DNA of 64,000 nt from Euphorbia lathyris. Lineage: Eukaryota; Streptophyta; Magnoliopsida; Malpighiales; Euphorbiaceae. The notes below the pieces were generated by a model. It was not told where the DNA came from and did not search any database. It saw only the letters and a program-made list of their open reading frames with translations. Below are positions 41,078 to 52,353 of this stretch, piece by piece. Location: NCBI RefSeq assembly GCF_963576675.1, contig NC_088916.1, positions 2,557,001 through 2,621,000 on the forward strand, given 5' to 3'. The first letter of the stretch is position 1. Each line of letters starts with the position of its first letter. A program made the translations under genes and the position numbers.

Positions 41078-41562
41078 TCTTCGAAGATGGAGGAATTAGA
41101 GAAATTTGAGAGAAAGGAAGTTCTAGGTGATTTCTTTTCTTTAAGAATTGATTAAGCGTAAAGAGTAAAAGATGGGGAAATACTCATAATTTATAGACGA
41201 AATGAACGGTGTGGATCTTAATCGAATCCATGTGTCAGTTTTGCCTTGGGATCATGTACCGACAATGATCCTGGCATTTATAACACATTACGGCGAATAC
41301 GTCATCCTAGGCTATACGCGTGCTTTGCATTTATGCTAACGGATCAATCACTCAATATTTAGAATGTCAAACGTTTGATATTCTGATTGGTCAGTGTAGT
41401 ATTTAAGGATGATTTTAAGTTCAAGTTCTAAACTAATTTACTCAGTGTGCAAGTTTACTCAGTATTGTATTTTCAGTCAGTTTCGATGAGATGCTCAGCA
41501 AACAATAAATCATTCAGCATGTAATTCACTCAGCATTCATATTCATTTAGCGCAGGAATTTA
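41078..41562 (-). other. Non-coding gap between pol and third ORF
   Basis: 485 bp without an open frame. Many ACTCAG/CTGAGT words are present. It may hold the promoter or splice acceptor used for the third ORF; minus-strand TATA-like TATAAATTATGAGT is at about 41184-41197. Confidence 0.4.
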
Positions 41563-42696
41563 CTAAAGAGGATTAAACATACCAATTGCTTCTCTCAGTA
41601 TGCTAAACTGCTCAAGGGCCAGTGGCTTCGTGAAGATATCCGCAAGCTGTTCGTCCGTTGGGACAAAGGTCAGCTTGATCTCACCCTTGAGTACATGGTC
41701 TCTAATGAAGTGATGTCTGATGCTGACATGCTTCATTCTGCTGTGTTGAATTGGGTTCTTGGAAAGATCAATTGCACTTTTGTTGTCACATTTGACTTCA
41801 ATTGTCTTCGTTTGAACACCATAATCTTCAAGTTGTTGCTTGATCCATAGGACTTGAGCAACACAATGACCAGCAGCAATGTACTCAGCTTCAGTGGTGG
41901 ACAAGGCTACTGACGCCTGCTTTTTGCTGAACCAGGATACAAGACAGCTTCCTAAGAAGTGGCATCCTCCAGAGGTGCTTTTTCGTTCCAGCTTATCTCG
42001 TCCATAGTCAGCGTCAGTGTATCCAATGAGTGTAAAGTCATGAGTATTTGGATACCACAAACCTGCGTTCACTGAGCTTTGCAAATATCTAAGGATTCTT
42101 TTTACAGCAATGTAATGAGATTCCTTAGGGTTAGATTGATATCTAGCACAGTAGCATACTGAAAACTGAATGTCCGGTCTACTGGCTGTTAAGTAAAGTA
42201 AAGAGCCTATCATACCTCGATATAATTTGCTGTCTACTGACTTACCATTCTCATCAGCGCAGAGGACAGTGTCAGTGCCCATAGGAGTGGATATTGGCTT
42301 GCAATTTTCCAAGTCATATTTCTTTAAGATCTCCTTGGCATATTTGGCTTGACTGATGAAGATGCCATTCTTTCCTTGTTTAATTTGAAGACCGAGGAAG
42401 AAGTTGAGTTCTCCCATCATGGACATTTCGAACTCAGTCTGCATTTGCTTGCTAAACTCCTTGCACATTGATTCGTTAGTTGCACCAAATATTATATCAT
42501 CAACATAAATTTGGGCCAGCAGGGTATCTTTACCCTTTTTCTTAATGAATAAGGTTGTATCAGCTTTGCCCCTGACGTAATTTCTAGTCAGCAGGAAACT
42601 GGTCAGCCTCTCATACCAAGCACGTGGTGCTTGCTTGAGGTCGTACAGAGCCTTTTTTGAGTTTATAAACATGGTTTGGGAATTTAGGGTCCTCAA
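41563..42696 (-). pseudogene. SIRE-like reverse transcriptase C-half and RNase H
   Basis: It includes [16 protein letters not shown], the catalytic YVDDIIFG (YVDD at residues 64-67), GELNFFLGLQIKQ, then Ty1/copia RNase H with GYTDADYGRD, STTEAEYIA and VKCDNKSAIDL, ending at the TAA (41563-41565). The segment itself is undamaged to the stop; only its link to the N-half is frameshifted. RT/RNase H copies element RNA into DNA inside particles. Confidence 0.85.
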
Positions 42697-43147
42697 AACC
42701 TGGAGGTTGATTTACATAAACCTCCTCGTTTATAACTCCATTAAGAAATGCACTTTTGACATTCATTTGAAATAATTTAAAATTCATGTAAGATGCATAT
42801 GCACACAGTATTCTAATTGCCTCTAGCCTTGCCACTGGGGCGAAGGTCTCACCGTAGTCAATACCTTCTTGCTGACTGTAGCCCTGAGCTACAAGCCTTG
42901 CTTTGTTCCTGACTACGTTTCCTTGTTCGTCCATCTTGTTCCTGAAGACCCATCTTGTTCTGATGGTCTTTTGACTCCTTGGATGAGGCACTAGCTCCCA
43001 TACATCATTTCTTCTAAATTGATCGAGCTCCTCTTGCATTGCGATCATCCAGAATTCATCATACTCAGCTTCAGCGAAATTCTTTGGTTCTTGTACTGAG
43101 ACGAAGGCAACATTGCTGAGGTACTTCTTGAGTTGATTCCTAGTCAT
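42611..43147 (-). pseudogene. SIRE-like reverse transcriptase, N-terminal half
   Basis: The start of the RVT_2 domain: WELVPHP, then [33 protein letters not shown] and [27 protein letters not shown]. It leaves frame at about 42650-42656 in a run of six A on the coding strand, one base longer than expected for the family, and the catalytic half continues in the next frame. Confidence 0.85.
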
Positions 43148-43228
43148 CAGGGTATTCCCAGCAGAATCAAGGATTGCACTTTCGGAGTGCCCTCTTGGAA
43201 TCCTTATTTCTTTGGGTAGATTTATGTC

Positions 43229-43501
43229 TTATGCTGTTCCTGTTTCAACAATCTCTGCAGAAGTAGATGGGTCAGCAAAAGTAATCTTATGTTCACTCTT
43301 ACTCTTGGTCAGCCTTTTCGTGAATGACTCAATAGCTGGTTCTGGGTCAGCGATGGTTACTGAGTTTGGATCATCTTCGGTCAGCGGATGGTATCTACCT
43401 GCAGGGTCAGTTTCATCGAACTCTACATGTATTGACTCTTCTAGAACTTGAGTTCGATTATTAAAAACTCTGTATACTTTGCTGTTTGTTGAGTTGCCCA
43501 A
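43229..43501 (-). pseudogene. SIRE-like integrase C-terminal / linker segment
   Basis: In frame with the integrase piece. It carries the linker typical between Ty1/copia integrase and RT (VYRVFNNRTQVLEESIHVEFDE... at the start, then acidic, S/T-rich residues). A TAA at 43229-43231 interrupts it; 27 further codons in frame lead into the RT piece. Confidence 0.7.
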
Positions 43502-43522
43502 AAAGATAGCCTCATCATCTTT

Positions 43523-44692
43523 TTAATCAAACTTTGCTAAGCTATCTTTGGTATTTAAAATAAAACATCTACAGCCAAAGGCACGAAAGTATCCAATATT
43601 GGGCTTTCGTCCTTTCCAAAGTTCATAGGGGGTTTTCTTGAGTATAGGTCTAAGTAGAGCCCTATTAAGAATGTAGCATGCTGTGTTAACAGCCTCTCCC
43701 CAAAAATACTTTGGAAGCCTATGCTCATCCAGCATTATCCTGGCTATTTCAACCAGAGTTCTGTTCTTCCTTTCTACAACCCTATTTTGCTGAGGTGTTC
43801 TAGGAGCAGAAAAATTGTGGTCAATGCCGCTAGCTTCACATAATTCAACAAACTTTTGGTTTTTTAATTCTCCACCGTTATCACTACGGATATGAGCTAA
43901 TTTTAGGTCTTTTTCATTTTCAATTTTTCTAACCAAATTTGAAAATGTCTCAAAAGTCTCATCCTTGCTGGTCAGCAAGATGACCCACGTATACCGAGAG
44001 AAGTCATCTACAATGACCAAGGAAAATCTTCTTCCACCCAGACTCAGCGGCTGGACTGGACCAAAGAGATCCAAGTGTAGTAACTCTAACGGACGTTTAG
44101 TTGAGACAATGTTTTTACTGTGAAAAGATTGTTTGGTTTGTTTTCCAGCTTGGCAAGCGTGGCATAATTGATCTTTTTGAAATTTAAGTTCGGGCAGTCC
44201 CTCAACCAATTGTTTTCTTGCTAGTTTGGCCAGGAGGTCCATGCTTACATGACCAAGTCTCCTGTGCCATAGCCAGGAATTTTCTTCCTTTGTTACTAAG
44301 CACACAGTTTTTGAAAACTTTTTTTCTAAGTCTAGCATAAAGACATTATCTATCCGAGGGGCAGTTAAAATTAACTCATTTGTTTTACCCTCGTATATTT
44401 TACATCCAGTAGCATCAAATATAACTTTTCTCCCATTGTCACATAGCTGAGCTACGCTGAGTAAGTTATATTTGAGTCCGCTGACTAGGGAGACAGATTC
44501 AATAGTAGGATTACCTCCGATGGTTCCTGACCCTACTATCTTACCCTTCTTGTTGTCTCCAAAACTTACGCTCCCTCCTCGTTTACGCTCAAACGTGATG
44601 AACTGAGTTTCATCACCCGTCATATGCCTTGAGCATGCGCTGTCAATATACCACATCTTTGACTTCTCGGCACATCTCAGGCTTACCTGCAT
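43523..44692 (-). pseudogene. SIRE-like protease and integrase (broken)
   Basis: The aspartic protease motif IDSACSRHMTG is near residue 16. It is followed by the GAG-pre-integrase H-X3-H zinc domain (WHRRLGHVSMDLL, then CHACQAGK), and the DDE integrase core with D in LLHLDLFGPV, D in RSDNGGELK and E in RVVERKNRTL. Length and order are normal for Ty1/copia. It stops at TAA 43523-43525, after which integrase C-terminal sequence continues in the same frame. Confidence 0.85.
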
Positions 44693-44697
44693 TGTAA

Positions 44698-45096
44698 CTA
44701 GTTACTTTTAGGTACCCAATTCTTTTTGGGTCCTGACTTGTTAGGTGCAACAGGTATAGCATCATATTTTATTTTATGGCGACATACATGGACAGTATGG
44801 CCATTCTTTCCACAGAAGTCACAACTGACTTTCTGTTTAGGATTTTTTACTGACTTGTTAGCACCCCAGTGCTGAGCGTGCCAGCACACCTTAGTGGTGT
44901 GTCCTAACTTCCCATAAAAGTCACACTGGACTTTTCGCTGGGGATTCCATCTCTGTTGAGTACCTTGGTACTGAGTTCTCAGAGGAATGTTATTTTTCTT
45001 AGGAACCTTTAGTTGGTTCTGGATAGTTGTGACGTCCTTCCTCAGTTTCTTTGAAACTGACTGGACTTCAGAGACAGGCTCAGCAATGATTTTCAT
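44698..45096 (-). pseudogene. SIRE-like Gag C-terminus with two more zinc knuckles
   Basis: It continues the Gag frame after the TAG. Two further knuckles are visible: CDFCGKNGHTVHVC (residues 92-105) is intact, while CDFYGKLGHTTKVC (58-71) has Tyr in place of the second Cys. The frame ends at TAG 44698-44700 and the protease region resumes one frame over, within a few bases. Confidence 0.8.
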
Positions 45097-45120
45097 ATTA
45101 TCATGCAGAGTTGAGTTGTC

Positions 45121-46437
45121 CTAAAGAAAGAATCTGAGGTCACTGAGTTTGACCTCTTCCACTTCGTCACAGCGCCTGCTGAGTGCTCTAACTTTCTTAT
45201 TACACTTCTTGACAAGTGTATAGAGATCACTCAGGGCATTAACCATATCATTTCTGAGCTGGGGAAGAGAAATTACCTCATTTGATTGCTCCTCATCATC
45301 TGATGCGATAGATGGGTCAGCATGCTCAGAGACGCATGGCTCAGCAAGTTCGTCAGCCATGAAGCATATCTTCGCTGACTCGGTGGCCTCAGTTTCTGTG
45401 GATGAAGACTCATCACTGTCGCTCCAAGTAGCCACCATTGCCTTCTTCCCACTCTTCTTGTCTTTCCTCAGCGTGGGGCAGTTTGACTTAATATGGCCAG
45501 TTTGATGGCACTCAAAGCATGTAATGGGCTTTGAGCTGTCCTTTCTGTATTTGTTGTCACTTGAGTCAGCCTTATACTTATCAAACTTATTGTAAGGCTT
45601 TTTAGAGTATTTGTCACTCTTCCTGAATAGCCTTTTCATCTTCCTTGTGAACATAGCCATCTCCTCATCATCAGTTGAACTCCCGTCAGTGGAGTCAGCT
45701 TTCATGACAAGTGACTTCTGCTTCTTGTCATCAGATTTTTCCTTCACCTCAAATTTTTTCATGGATATCTCATGGGTCAGTAATGAACCGATGAGTTCGT
45801 CATATTTGTAGGTGGTTAAATCCTGAGCTTCCTCAACTGCTGTCTTCTTTGCTTGCCAGTCTTTCGGAAGACTCCTGAGTATCTTTTTGACTTGTTCTTC
45901 CTCAGTAAAGATTTTCCCAAGTCTCTTGAGCTCATTAATGATGTTGGTGAACCTTGCGTTCATGTCTGAAATGCCCTCATCATTGTTCATCTCGAACAGC
46001 TCGTACAGTCTCATCTGCTGATTCACCTTGGATTCTTTTACTTTGTTTGTTCCCTCGTAGGTGACTTCCAGCTTTTTCCAGATCTCTTGTGCCAACTCAC
46101 AACCTGAGATTTTGTTATATTCTGCAGCATCGAGCGCACAGTGAAGCATATTGATAGCCGAAGCATGGTTTTGAAGCTTCTTAAGATCATCCTCTGTCCA
46201 TTTGGCCTCAGCTTTTATAACTGTTTGGCCAGCCACAACCTCGACAGGTACAAACGGGCCTTGGACTATAGATAGCCAGGCACTCATGTTTGTAGCCTGA
46301 ATGAAGTTTTTCATCCTATTCTTCCAGAAGGTATAGTTTGACCCGAAGAATAGGGGAGGCCTAGTAATGGACAGCCCCTCAGGAAGTATTTGAGTTGTTT
46401 GGTTTCCAGGGAGAAACCGAGTGCTGTTTTCGCCCAT
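45121..46437 (-). CDS. SIRE-like Gag, N-terminal 438 codons
   Basis: Ty1/copia Gag (UBN2/Retrotran_gag family). The capsid region spans about residues 25-235 (FFGSNYTFWKNRMKNFIQA; EIWKKLEVTYEGTNKVKESK; LYELFEM). A basic linker and a CCHC zinc knuckle CFECHQTGHIKSNC follow at 307-320. Gag packages element RNA in cytoplasmic particles. The frame ends at TAG 45121-45123 but stays open in the same frame for another 140 codons, so this is a nonsense interruption inside Gag rather than its natural end; stop readthrough cannot be excluded. Confidence 0.85.
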   Translation of the reverse strand: MGENSTRFLPGNQTTQILPEGLSITRPPLFFGSNYTFWKNRMKNFIQATNMSAWLSIVQGPFVPVEVVAGQTVIKAEAKWTEDDLKKLQNHASAINMLHCALDAAEYNKISGCELAQEIWKKLEVTYEGTNKVKESKVNQQMRLYELFEMNNDEGISDMNARFTNIINELKRLGKIFTEEEQVKKILRSLPKDWQAKKTAVEEAQDLTTYKYDELIGSLLTHEISMKKFEVKEKSDDKKQKSLVMKADSTDGSSTDDEEMAMFTRKMKRLFRKSDKYSKKPYNKFDKYKADSSDNKYRKDSSKPITCFECHQTGHIKSNCPTLRKDKKSGKKAMVATWSDSDESSSTETEATESAKICFMADELAEPCVSEHADPSIASDDEEQSNEVISLPQLRNDMVNALSDLYTLVKKCNKKVRALSRRCDEVEEVKLSDLRFFL

Positions 46438-46485
46438 GGTAGGGATCAGCTCAAGGTTGTTAGACCTTTTAAAGTGAGCTTTTAA

Positions 46486-46497
46486 GCTCTGATACCA
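46486..46497 (-). promoter_or_regulatory. Primer-binding site, initiator-Met tRNA
   Basis: Minus-strand TGGTATCAGAGC starts two bases inside the 5' LTR and matches the initiator-Met tRNA 3' end. The gag ATG follows about 50 bases later, so the leader is very short. Confidence 0.9.
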
Positions 46498-46499
46498 CT

Positions 46500-47833
46500 T
46501 GTTGGTCCCTTGTTTAGTTGCAAGTATAGTTCCAAGGGGGGGTTAGGAACTATTTAAACTTTTTATCCAGTTAAGGCAGACTTCTTTTTCTAGAGAAAAA
46601 GGTTTTAACAGCGGCGCTGAGTAAACAGCAAGATACTGGCTTAGTCAACAGGTGACTAGGTCAGTTTCTTAGCTTGAGTCAGGAGATAGCACTTAGAGTC
46701 TATTCCTGAGCTCTTACGTTTAATGCGCACAACTCAACTTGACCTCTTTACTTGGTCAGTTTTTGATTATTTAAGCAAGCAATACAAATAAGGAGTTAAA
46801 GGTTTAGGAATACTTCACTCAGCAGATTTATCCAGGTTCGGCTTCTTCTAAGCCTACGTCCTGTCCCCGGAACACTTCCGAGATTTCAAATCCTCTACTG
46901 AGCTCTTTAAAGGTAGAGCCTCAAACCTTTTACAATATCAACAATTGAGTATGACAAGAGTACCTTCCTCTATACTTCTACTCAATCCTAATCTCTCCGC
47001 TGAGTACTTAAAACCGAGTACTCAGCCTCTCCTTTCTATCTCTAGAAATGATAAGTGTTTTGTCCTAATACAAAGATGTGCTAAGACACTTTAGACGATT
47101 TTACAATCACTCTAGACTTTTACACAGATGAGAAAATTGTAGTGTAAGAAATTTGCTTTGCTTCTTGGCTTGCAGAACTTGTAGAGATTTGGTCAGCGTA
47201 ATGGCTTGATCAAGTTCTGTGTTTTGTGAAGCTTGTGATGGCACTATTTATAGAGACGTCTGGGTCATCGGTCATTTCGAATTTCGAAATAACCGTTGGA
47301 GGAAAACGGCTATGTGTCGTTGTCATCCTGACTTGTATAGAGCTCTCGGCCAATCACAATCGTGTATCTTCTGTCCTCGGTCAGCTCAGCAGATGGTCTC
47401 TCCTTTTATGGTAAAGTCAACTGGACAGCACACTGTGTCGTCTGAACTTTGCCAAAAGAGGAAACACTTTGTCTGGAAGTTTTCCTTCGCCAGCTGCTGT
47501 CTTGTACGTTTGTCGAGACTACTCAGCAGCTTTATCTTGGAGTTGTTCCCGAAGGACTTCTAGATCCTTCCATTTGCTGAGTTGCGATTTCATTCAAAAC
47601 GGCAACGTCTTGACATACGCGGGCCGAGTGTACTGAGTTGTTTGACATGGGCCTTGGATTCCGTATTGGGCTTGGGCCTTCCAATCCTTATGACTTATAA
47701 TATTTATAACTCAACATTGAACAAACACATTAGTAGAATAAATCAAAGCATTTAACCTTAGTGTGTTTATAATATGTATATTATACTTAAACAATTTTGT
47801 CAAATCAAAATTATGTGGAAAGGTGTTTCAACA
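46500..47833 (-). repeat. 5' LTR of the SIRE-like element
   Basis: Same length and ends as the 3' LTR; roughly 14 substitutions were seen, 12 of them transitions, and no net indel. The transcription start for the element should lie here. Confidence 0.95.
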
Positions 47834-47946
47834 ATATGCAGTTTCACTGTTCTGTCAGCCAAGGATGGTTCTGCGTTGGTTAGGTTGTTGCTGTTGTTTG
47901 GCCTTTCTCCGTCCAACTCCAGTTGTCTCCTCGGAGGTCTCGGAGT

Positions 47947-48547
47947 TAGGGCTGTAATTGAGCCGAGCTGAGCTTTGGCCTGCTCAAGCTCTGCTCGCTA
48001 TAAAATTAACAAGCTCGAACCCGAGCTGAGCTTCGGCTTGCTCAAGCTCGGCTCAGCTCATTAGAAAATAAACGAGCTCAAGCCGAGCTTCGAGTTTGTT
48101 TCGAGCCCAAAACCTGATTTGAATTTGGTTCATTAAGAAAATTATCTAACCAAGAATTGTTTGTGAATAAATCGTTAATTATATTTATGAAATTTGCTTG
48201 CAAATAGCTCATTAATTGTGTACATAAGCATGATCACAGGCAAAGTTCGTGAATAAATAAACAAGATGTTTACAAATAGTTCATCTATTACTCATTTATT
48301 ATATTTGTGAACGAACTCATCTAATAGCAAATGAAATAATATTAAGTTTAAATATTATAAACTAAAACAAAACTATATAATTTTCTACAAAACTAAAATT
48401 TGTTCATAAATGTTCTAATCAAGCTGCTCGCGAGCTTTCGAACCGAGCTTTGTTCTGCTCAAGCTCGGCTCGTTTATGAACCGAACCAGTAAATCATGCT
48501 CACGAGCAGCTCGTTTACAAATCGAACCAGAGTGATGTGTTGCCCTA
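47947..48547 (-). mobile_element. TGTAAATGAGCCGAGC-family MITE, reverse-oriented full copy
   Basis: It starts TAGGGCTGTAATTGAGCC and runs in reverse relative to 9201-9803, sharing GCTCGCTATAAAATTAAC, TTAAGAAAATTATCTAACC-like and CGAACCAGTAAATCATGCTC blocks. The right end is worn (GCCCTA at 48542-48547). No clean target duplication is seen. It is non-coding. Confidence 0.7.
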
Positions 48548-49000
48548 GTATGAGAGCTTTACCAGAACTTCCTTCTGTATGTGTTTTGTTAGCATTCTTT
48601 TCTCTCGAGACAGAATCATTTTCACTCATCGTGTTTTTGTCGAGGTTCTTCTACCGAGTGTGGATTTCACTCATTGTGTTTACGACCTTGTGCTCTTCCT
48701 TCTCTTTGTTAATAGCATGCCAAAGTCTGGTTCGACTCAATTACATCTCTATGTATAGCTCTATATAATACCAAATTATTTTATGTGAAAGACTCTGTAG
48801 TACAAATTGGTAAATTAAGGTTTAAAATGGGAGATAGGATCAGTTTAGTCCAAATCGAAATTTAAATATCAACTCCACCTGAAGTTGACAACATTAATAA
48901 ACAGTAGAAAAACAGGAAATCTCTGCTTTTTGAAATGAAGAATTTTAGGTGTTTGGATGCATTCTATACTTAAAGTAGCCTTCCACAAAGCAGGAAATGG
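48548..49000. other. Spacer, nothing recognised
   Basis: AT-rich sequence of about 450 bp with no supported frame, repeat end or RNA gene. Confidence 0.4.
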
Positions 49001-49566
49001 TGCAAAAATACCCCTAACGTTTTGGGTCAAGAGCAATTTTACCCCTAACGTCTAAAATGGTGCAATTTTACCCCTAACGTTGGTAGTCAAGAACAAGTTT
49101 ACCCCTAACATTAATAAATTGGATCAATTTGAGAAATAATTCATCAAACTGTCTTCTTGGTCATGAATCTTGTCATCTACACTTTATACGCGTGTCATTT
49201 TATCAGTAACAAATAAAAAACGTCCGTTGGGATGTGGAAAAAAATAAAAAAAATATACTGCCTTTTTGTACGAATTAGACAAAAAAAAATTCAAAAAATT
49301 TACCGAATTTATAAATATTGATCTCAAATTCTATTATTAAATTATAAAAAACATGAAATCCTTTTTTTAGAACGAATTGTTATGCAATTAGTGCAGAATA
49401 ATGAACAAAAATATACGTGTTTTATAATAGTGTCTGGAATTGACCTAATTTATCAACGTTAGGGATAAAATTGCTCTTGGCTTCCAACGTTAGGGGTAAA
49501 ATTGCACCATTTTAGACGTTAGGGATAAAATTACTCCTGACCCAAAACGTTAGAGGTATTTTTTCA
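49001..49566. mobile_element. MITE with ACCCCTAACGTT repeats in its arms
   Basis: The left end is TGCAAAAATACCCCTAACG and the right end (inverted) TGAAAAAATACCTCTAACG. Each arm holds three copies of TTTTACCCCTAACGT-like words, inverted between arms, around an AT-rich centre. The flanking bases do not match clearly. It is non-coding. Confidence 0.65.
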
Positions 49567-50160
49567 ATAACAAACCGTAACAGTAAACAGTAGATAAAAC
49601 AAACGGATCTTAATTCTCACTGTCAAATTCAGGAGCCGTTTCAACCATCAGTTCATTAGTTGGAATTTATTCTATTGCCCTCCAACTTTGTACACGTATA
49701 GTTTCTTAATTATATTAGGGGAACAAAATCTTTTTGACACATGTCATTGTTCTTCAAATATCCATTTATTCTATTCCAAATATGGGCAAGAAAAACAAAA
49801 ATATAAAATATAAACTTTCAGAATAATTTATAGTCCCCATTTTTTTTTACTTTAAATACTGTTTATTATCCGTATTTTAATAATATATTATTTAATTTTT
49901 AATTTTTGTTTTTTATTATATTCAATTATTTAATTTCTTAAATATTTGATGTATTAAACAATTTATTTATTTTTTATAAAAAAATTTAAAATGTTAAATA
50001 TAACAAAAGTTAAAAATTAAACACTATATTATTAAAATATGACTATTAAAAAGTATTTTAGATAGAAAAACTTGAATTTATATTTTATTCAAAAAGTAAA
50101 CTCTCAATAAAATTATTAAATTTGAATCTCATTTTAATTGAGTTATTCCAGCAACATTAA
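49567..50160. other. AT-rich intergenic DNA
   Basis: Over 75 percent A+T by eye. No supported gene or element ends. Confidence 0.4.
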
Positions 50161-50167
50161 AAGCGAA

Positions 50168-50426
50168 AAAAAATACATATTAGAAATATGATGTGGCTTC
50201 ACATCAGCACTAGTCACAGTTGATTGAAATGACATGTGATTGCCATCTAACTGATCAAAATGACACGTGACTAGTACCTAGTTGACACTTGTTGTTTTGA
50301 TCAGTTAGGTGGTAACTACACATGTCATCTAGGTGGTAGATACATGTTGTTTCGATCAATTATGAAAGTTGATTACTGTTGATATGGTAACCATATCACT
50401 CTTTTGATGTATTTTTATTTTTGAAG
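50168..50426. mobile_element. Palindromic MITE-like element
   Basis: The arms are inverted relatives: AAAATACAT near the left end and ATGTATTTT at the right, with ACTGATCAAAATGACACGTG and CACTTGTTGTTTTGATCAGT facing each other near the middle. No target duplication was assigned. Confidence 0.5.
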
Positions 50427-50429
50427 TCG

Positions 50430-51530
50430 ATAAAGTTACTTAATTGAGACAAAATTCGAAATTGAACGATTTAGACGCATATAAAAGTTAAATTACCTAG
50501 AAATTAGACTTGTTCATGGGCCGGATTGGACCGGACTCGGACGGACCCACCAGGCTTTTATCTAAAAATGCTCAATCCAATTCCAGTCTAACCCGCTGTT
50601 AATCTACGCAGGCTCGGACTCAAAAATCAAATCACAATATCAACCTATATAAGCGTGTGTATATATATATATATATGATTTTTAATAATAAAAAATTAAA
50701 TTTATACTTAAAAATAAATACTAATATATAATATATAAATATATTAATTAATATTAATAGGAGATCGGGCTGGGCCAGCCCGTGTTATTTTTATAAATTC
50801 CAAACCCGTCCAAAAAAGAGGCAGGCTCTAACAGACCTGAACCGGACTGAACCTAAAGATAAAATTTTGGGTCAATTACATGAATATCATAATTAAGTAC
50901 AAAATTACAACTAATTCATATCATCAAATTTAATTCTTAATATGTCATTATTTTCTAAATATTATGATTTTACACCATAATTTAAAAATTCTAGACTCCA
51001 ATTCATAAATTATAAACCCTAAAAGTTATATTTTAAACTTTTAATTTATAAATTCTAATTCTTAAAATATATTAAAAATACTGATTTTATTAGTTTGATA
51101 TAATCTAAAGTTATGACTTGATATAGCTGTAAATAGTTTTTGAAAATTAAATTTCTATGTAATTTTTTCTAAAATTTTATGTTCAAGTCCGATCTAAGGG
51201 ATATGAACCTGAACGGATCTAGTGGGTATCCGGATCCATAAACAAGTCTATCCAGGATATATTTAATTTAACCCTGTATAGTTGAAATATAAAGTTGAGC
51301 TGGCAGCTTCTACTTGTACTATAATCAACAGGTGGCATGACATCTTTTTTTTCTTTTCTTTTTCTGCATCTATGACGGAACTTTTTAAAGACTTATCCAT
51401 AAGTTATGGGCAAAAATATAAAAAACGAAAACTTACAATCATACCCTTATCCCTTCCATACTTTCTCCATCTATAAATATAATACCAATTCTGCTTGCTC
51501 TTTTGACATTCGACATATTAGCTAGGGTAG
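50430..51530. other. AT-rich intergenic DNA with hAT-arm-like words
   Basis: It contains GGGCCGGATTGGACCGGACT-like and inverted GGTCCG-rich words (50518-50560, 50765-50860) that look like arms of a worn repeat, and a (TA)n run near 50658. No coding region. Confidence 0.35.
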
Positions 51531-51536
51531 ATATAG

Positions 51537-52353
51537 AATGATGTTGTACGAAAACTCGTTTTCATTAGCGTTTTCATATTTTCTATTTCGAAAAATTCGT
51601 TTTTATTAGCGTTTTCATGTTTTCTATTTCGAAAAACTAATTTTTATTAGCATTTCCAAGTTCTTAATTTTTTTTATTAGCATTTCCATTTTTAGTATCC
51701 GTTTTTTTTTCCATTTTTTTTGTTTCCTTTATCGTTTTATATGTATAATTACGTTAATTTTTTATATATAAGTCGAACTCGTTCAAACTTTTTTTTTTGT
51801 GTGTATATATACATGTTATTATTTGAGTGGTTCGAAACTAATTTTTATGTACCATCATAAAACTTTTTAAAATTCAGCTAGATTTGGACTACAAATATAA
51901 GATCGAGTTGTTTTGAATAAATTTCTCAAATTTTTTAGGTATAACTGTAAAATCAAGTTGGATTTTTTAATTAAAAAAACTCAATGAGTTAATTAACCAT
52001 CCGAACCTTAATTGTCGGAAACAGAGAACAGAAACTATTCATATTAGAGGTAGTTTCAACTATCCATGGTAGGGGTGGTTCTGGCAACCGGGGGGTTAGC
52101 CCCCTTGGTCTCCGCCCTTGTTTTGGTTTCCGCTTCTGTTTTTGTTTCTGTTTGTGTTTCAATTTCAGTAGCGTTTTCAGATACTTTTTTTTCGTTAGTA
52201 TTTCTCTGTTTCGTATCCCGGTAATTCTTTTTCATTAGTGCTTTCACGTTTTAATTTATTTTCCACTCCCATTACCGTTTTAATTTTTTATAAATAATAT
52301 TTTTCCGTGTCAATTTCTATTTTGTTTCTGTTTTTATTTCCGTGCAACATAGA
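51537..52353. mobile_element. Degenerate relative of the CTATGTTGCACGGA element
   Basis: The left end ATGATGTTGTACGAAAACTC and right end TTCCGTGCAACATAG resemble 23559-24152. The interior repeats ATTAGCGTTTTCATGTTTTC and GTTTCTGTTT-like words. The right arm also contains a short frame (52056-52247) made only of these repeats. Confidence 0.5.

Larger units (their letters stand above)
36384..47833 (-). mobile_element. SIRE-like Ty1/copia retrotransposon, 11.45 kb, minus strand
   Basis: Two LTRs of 1334 bp each (36384-37717 and 46500-47833) flank gag, protease, integrase, RT, RNase H and an extra ORF in Ty1/copia order on the minus strand. ATATG is duplicated at 36379-36383 and 47834-47838. The LTRs differ at about 14 sites by eye (about 1 percent). 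Large size, long LTRs, a long Gag with several zinc knuckles and a third ORF after pol point to the SIRE/Maximus lineage. Gag-pol is broken by three in-frame stops and two frameshifts, while the third ORF is open. Confidence 0.9.

Noticed and set aside
45121..45123. TAG inside Gag as a programmed readthrough stop
   Set aside because: The following bases (GACAAC) do not match the CAR-YYA readthrough context known for plant viruses and SIRE, and other nonsense changes exist in the same element, so a mutation is simpler.
52056..52247. 63-codon K/E/T-rich minus-strand frame
   Set aside because: It is composed of the GTTTC/ATTAGCG repeat words of a degenerate transposon, not a protein gene.
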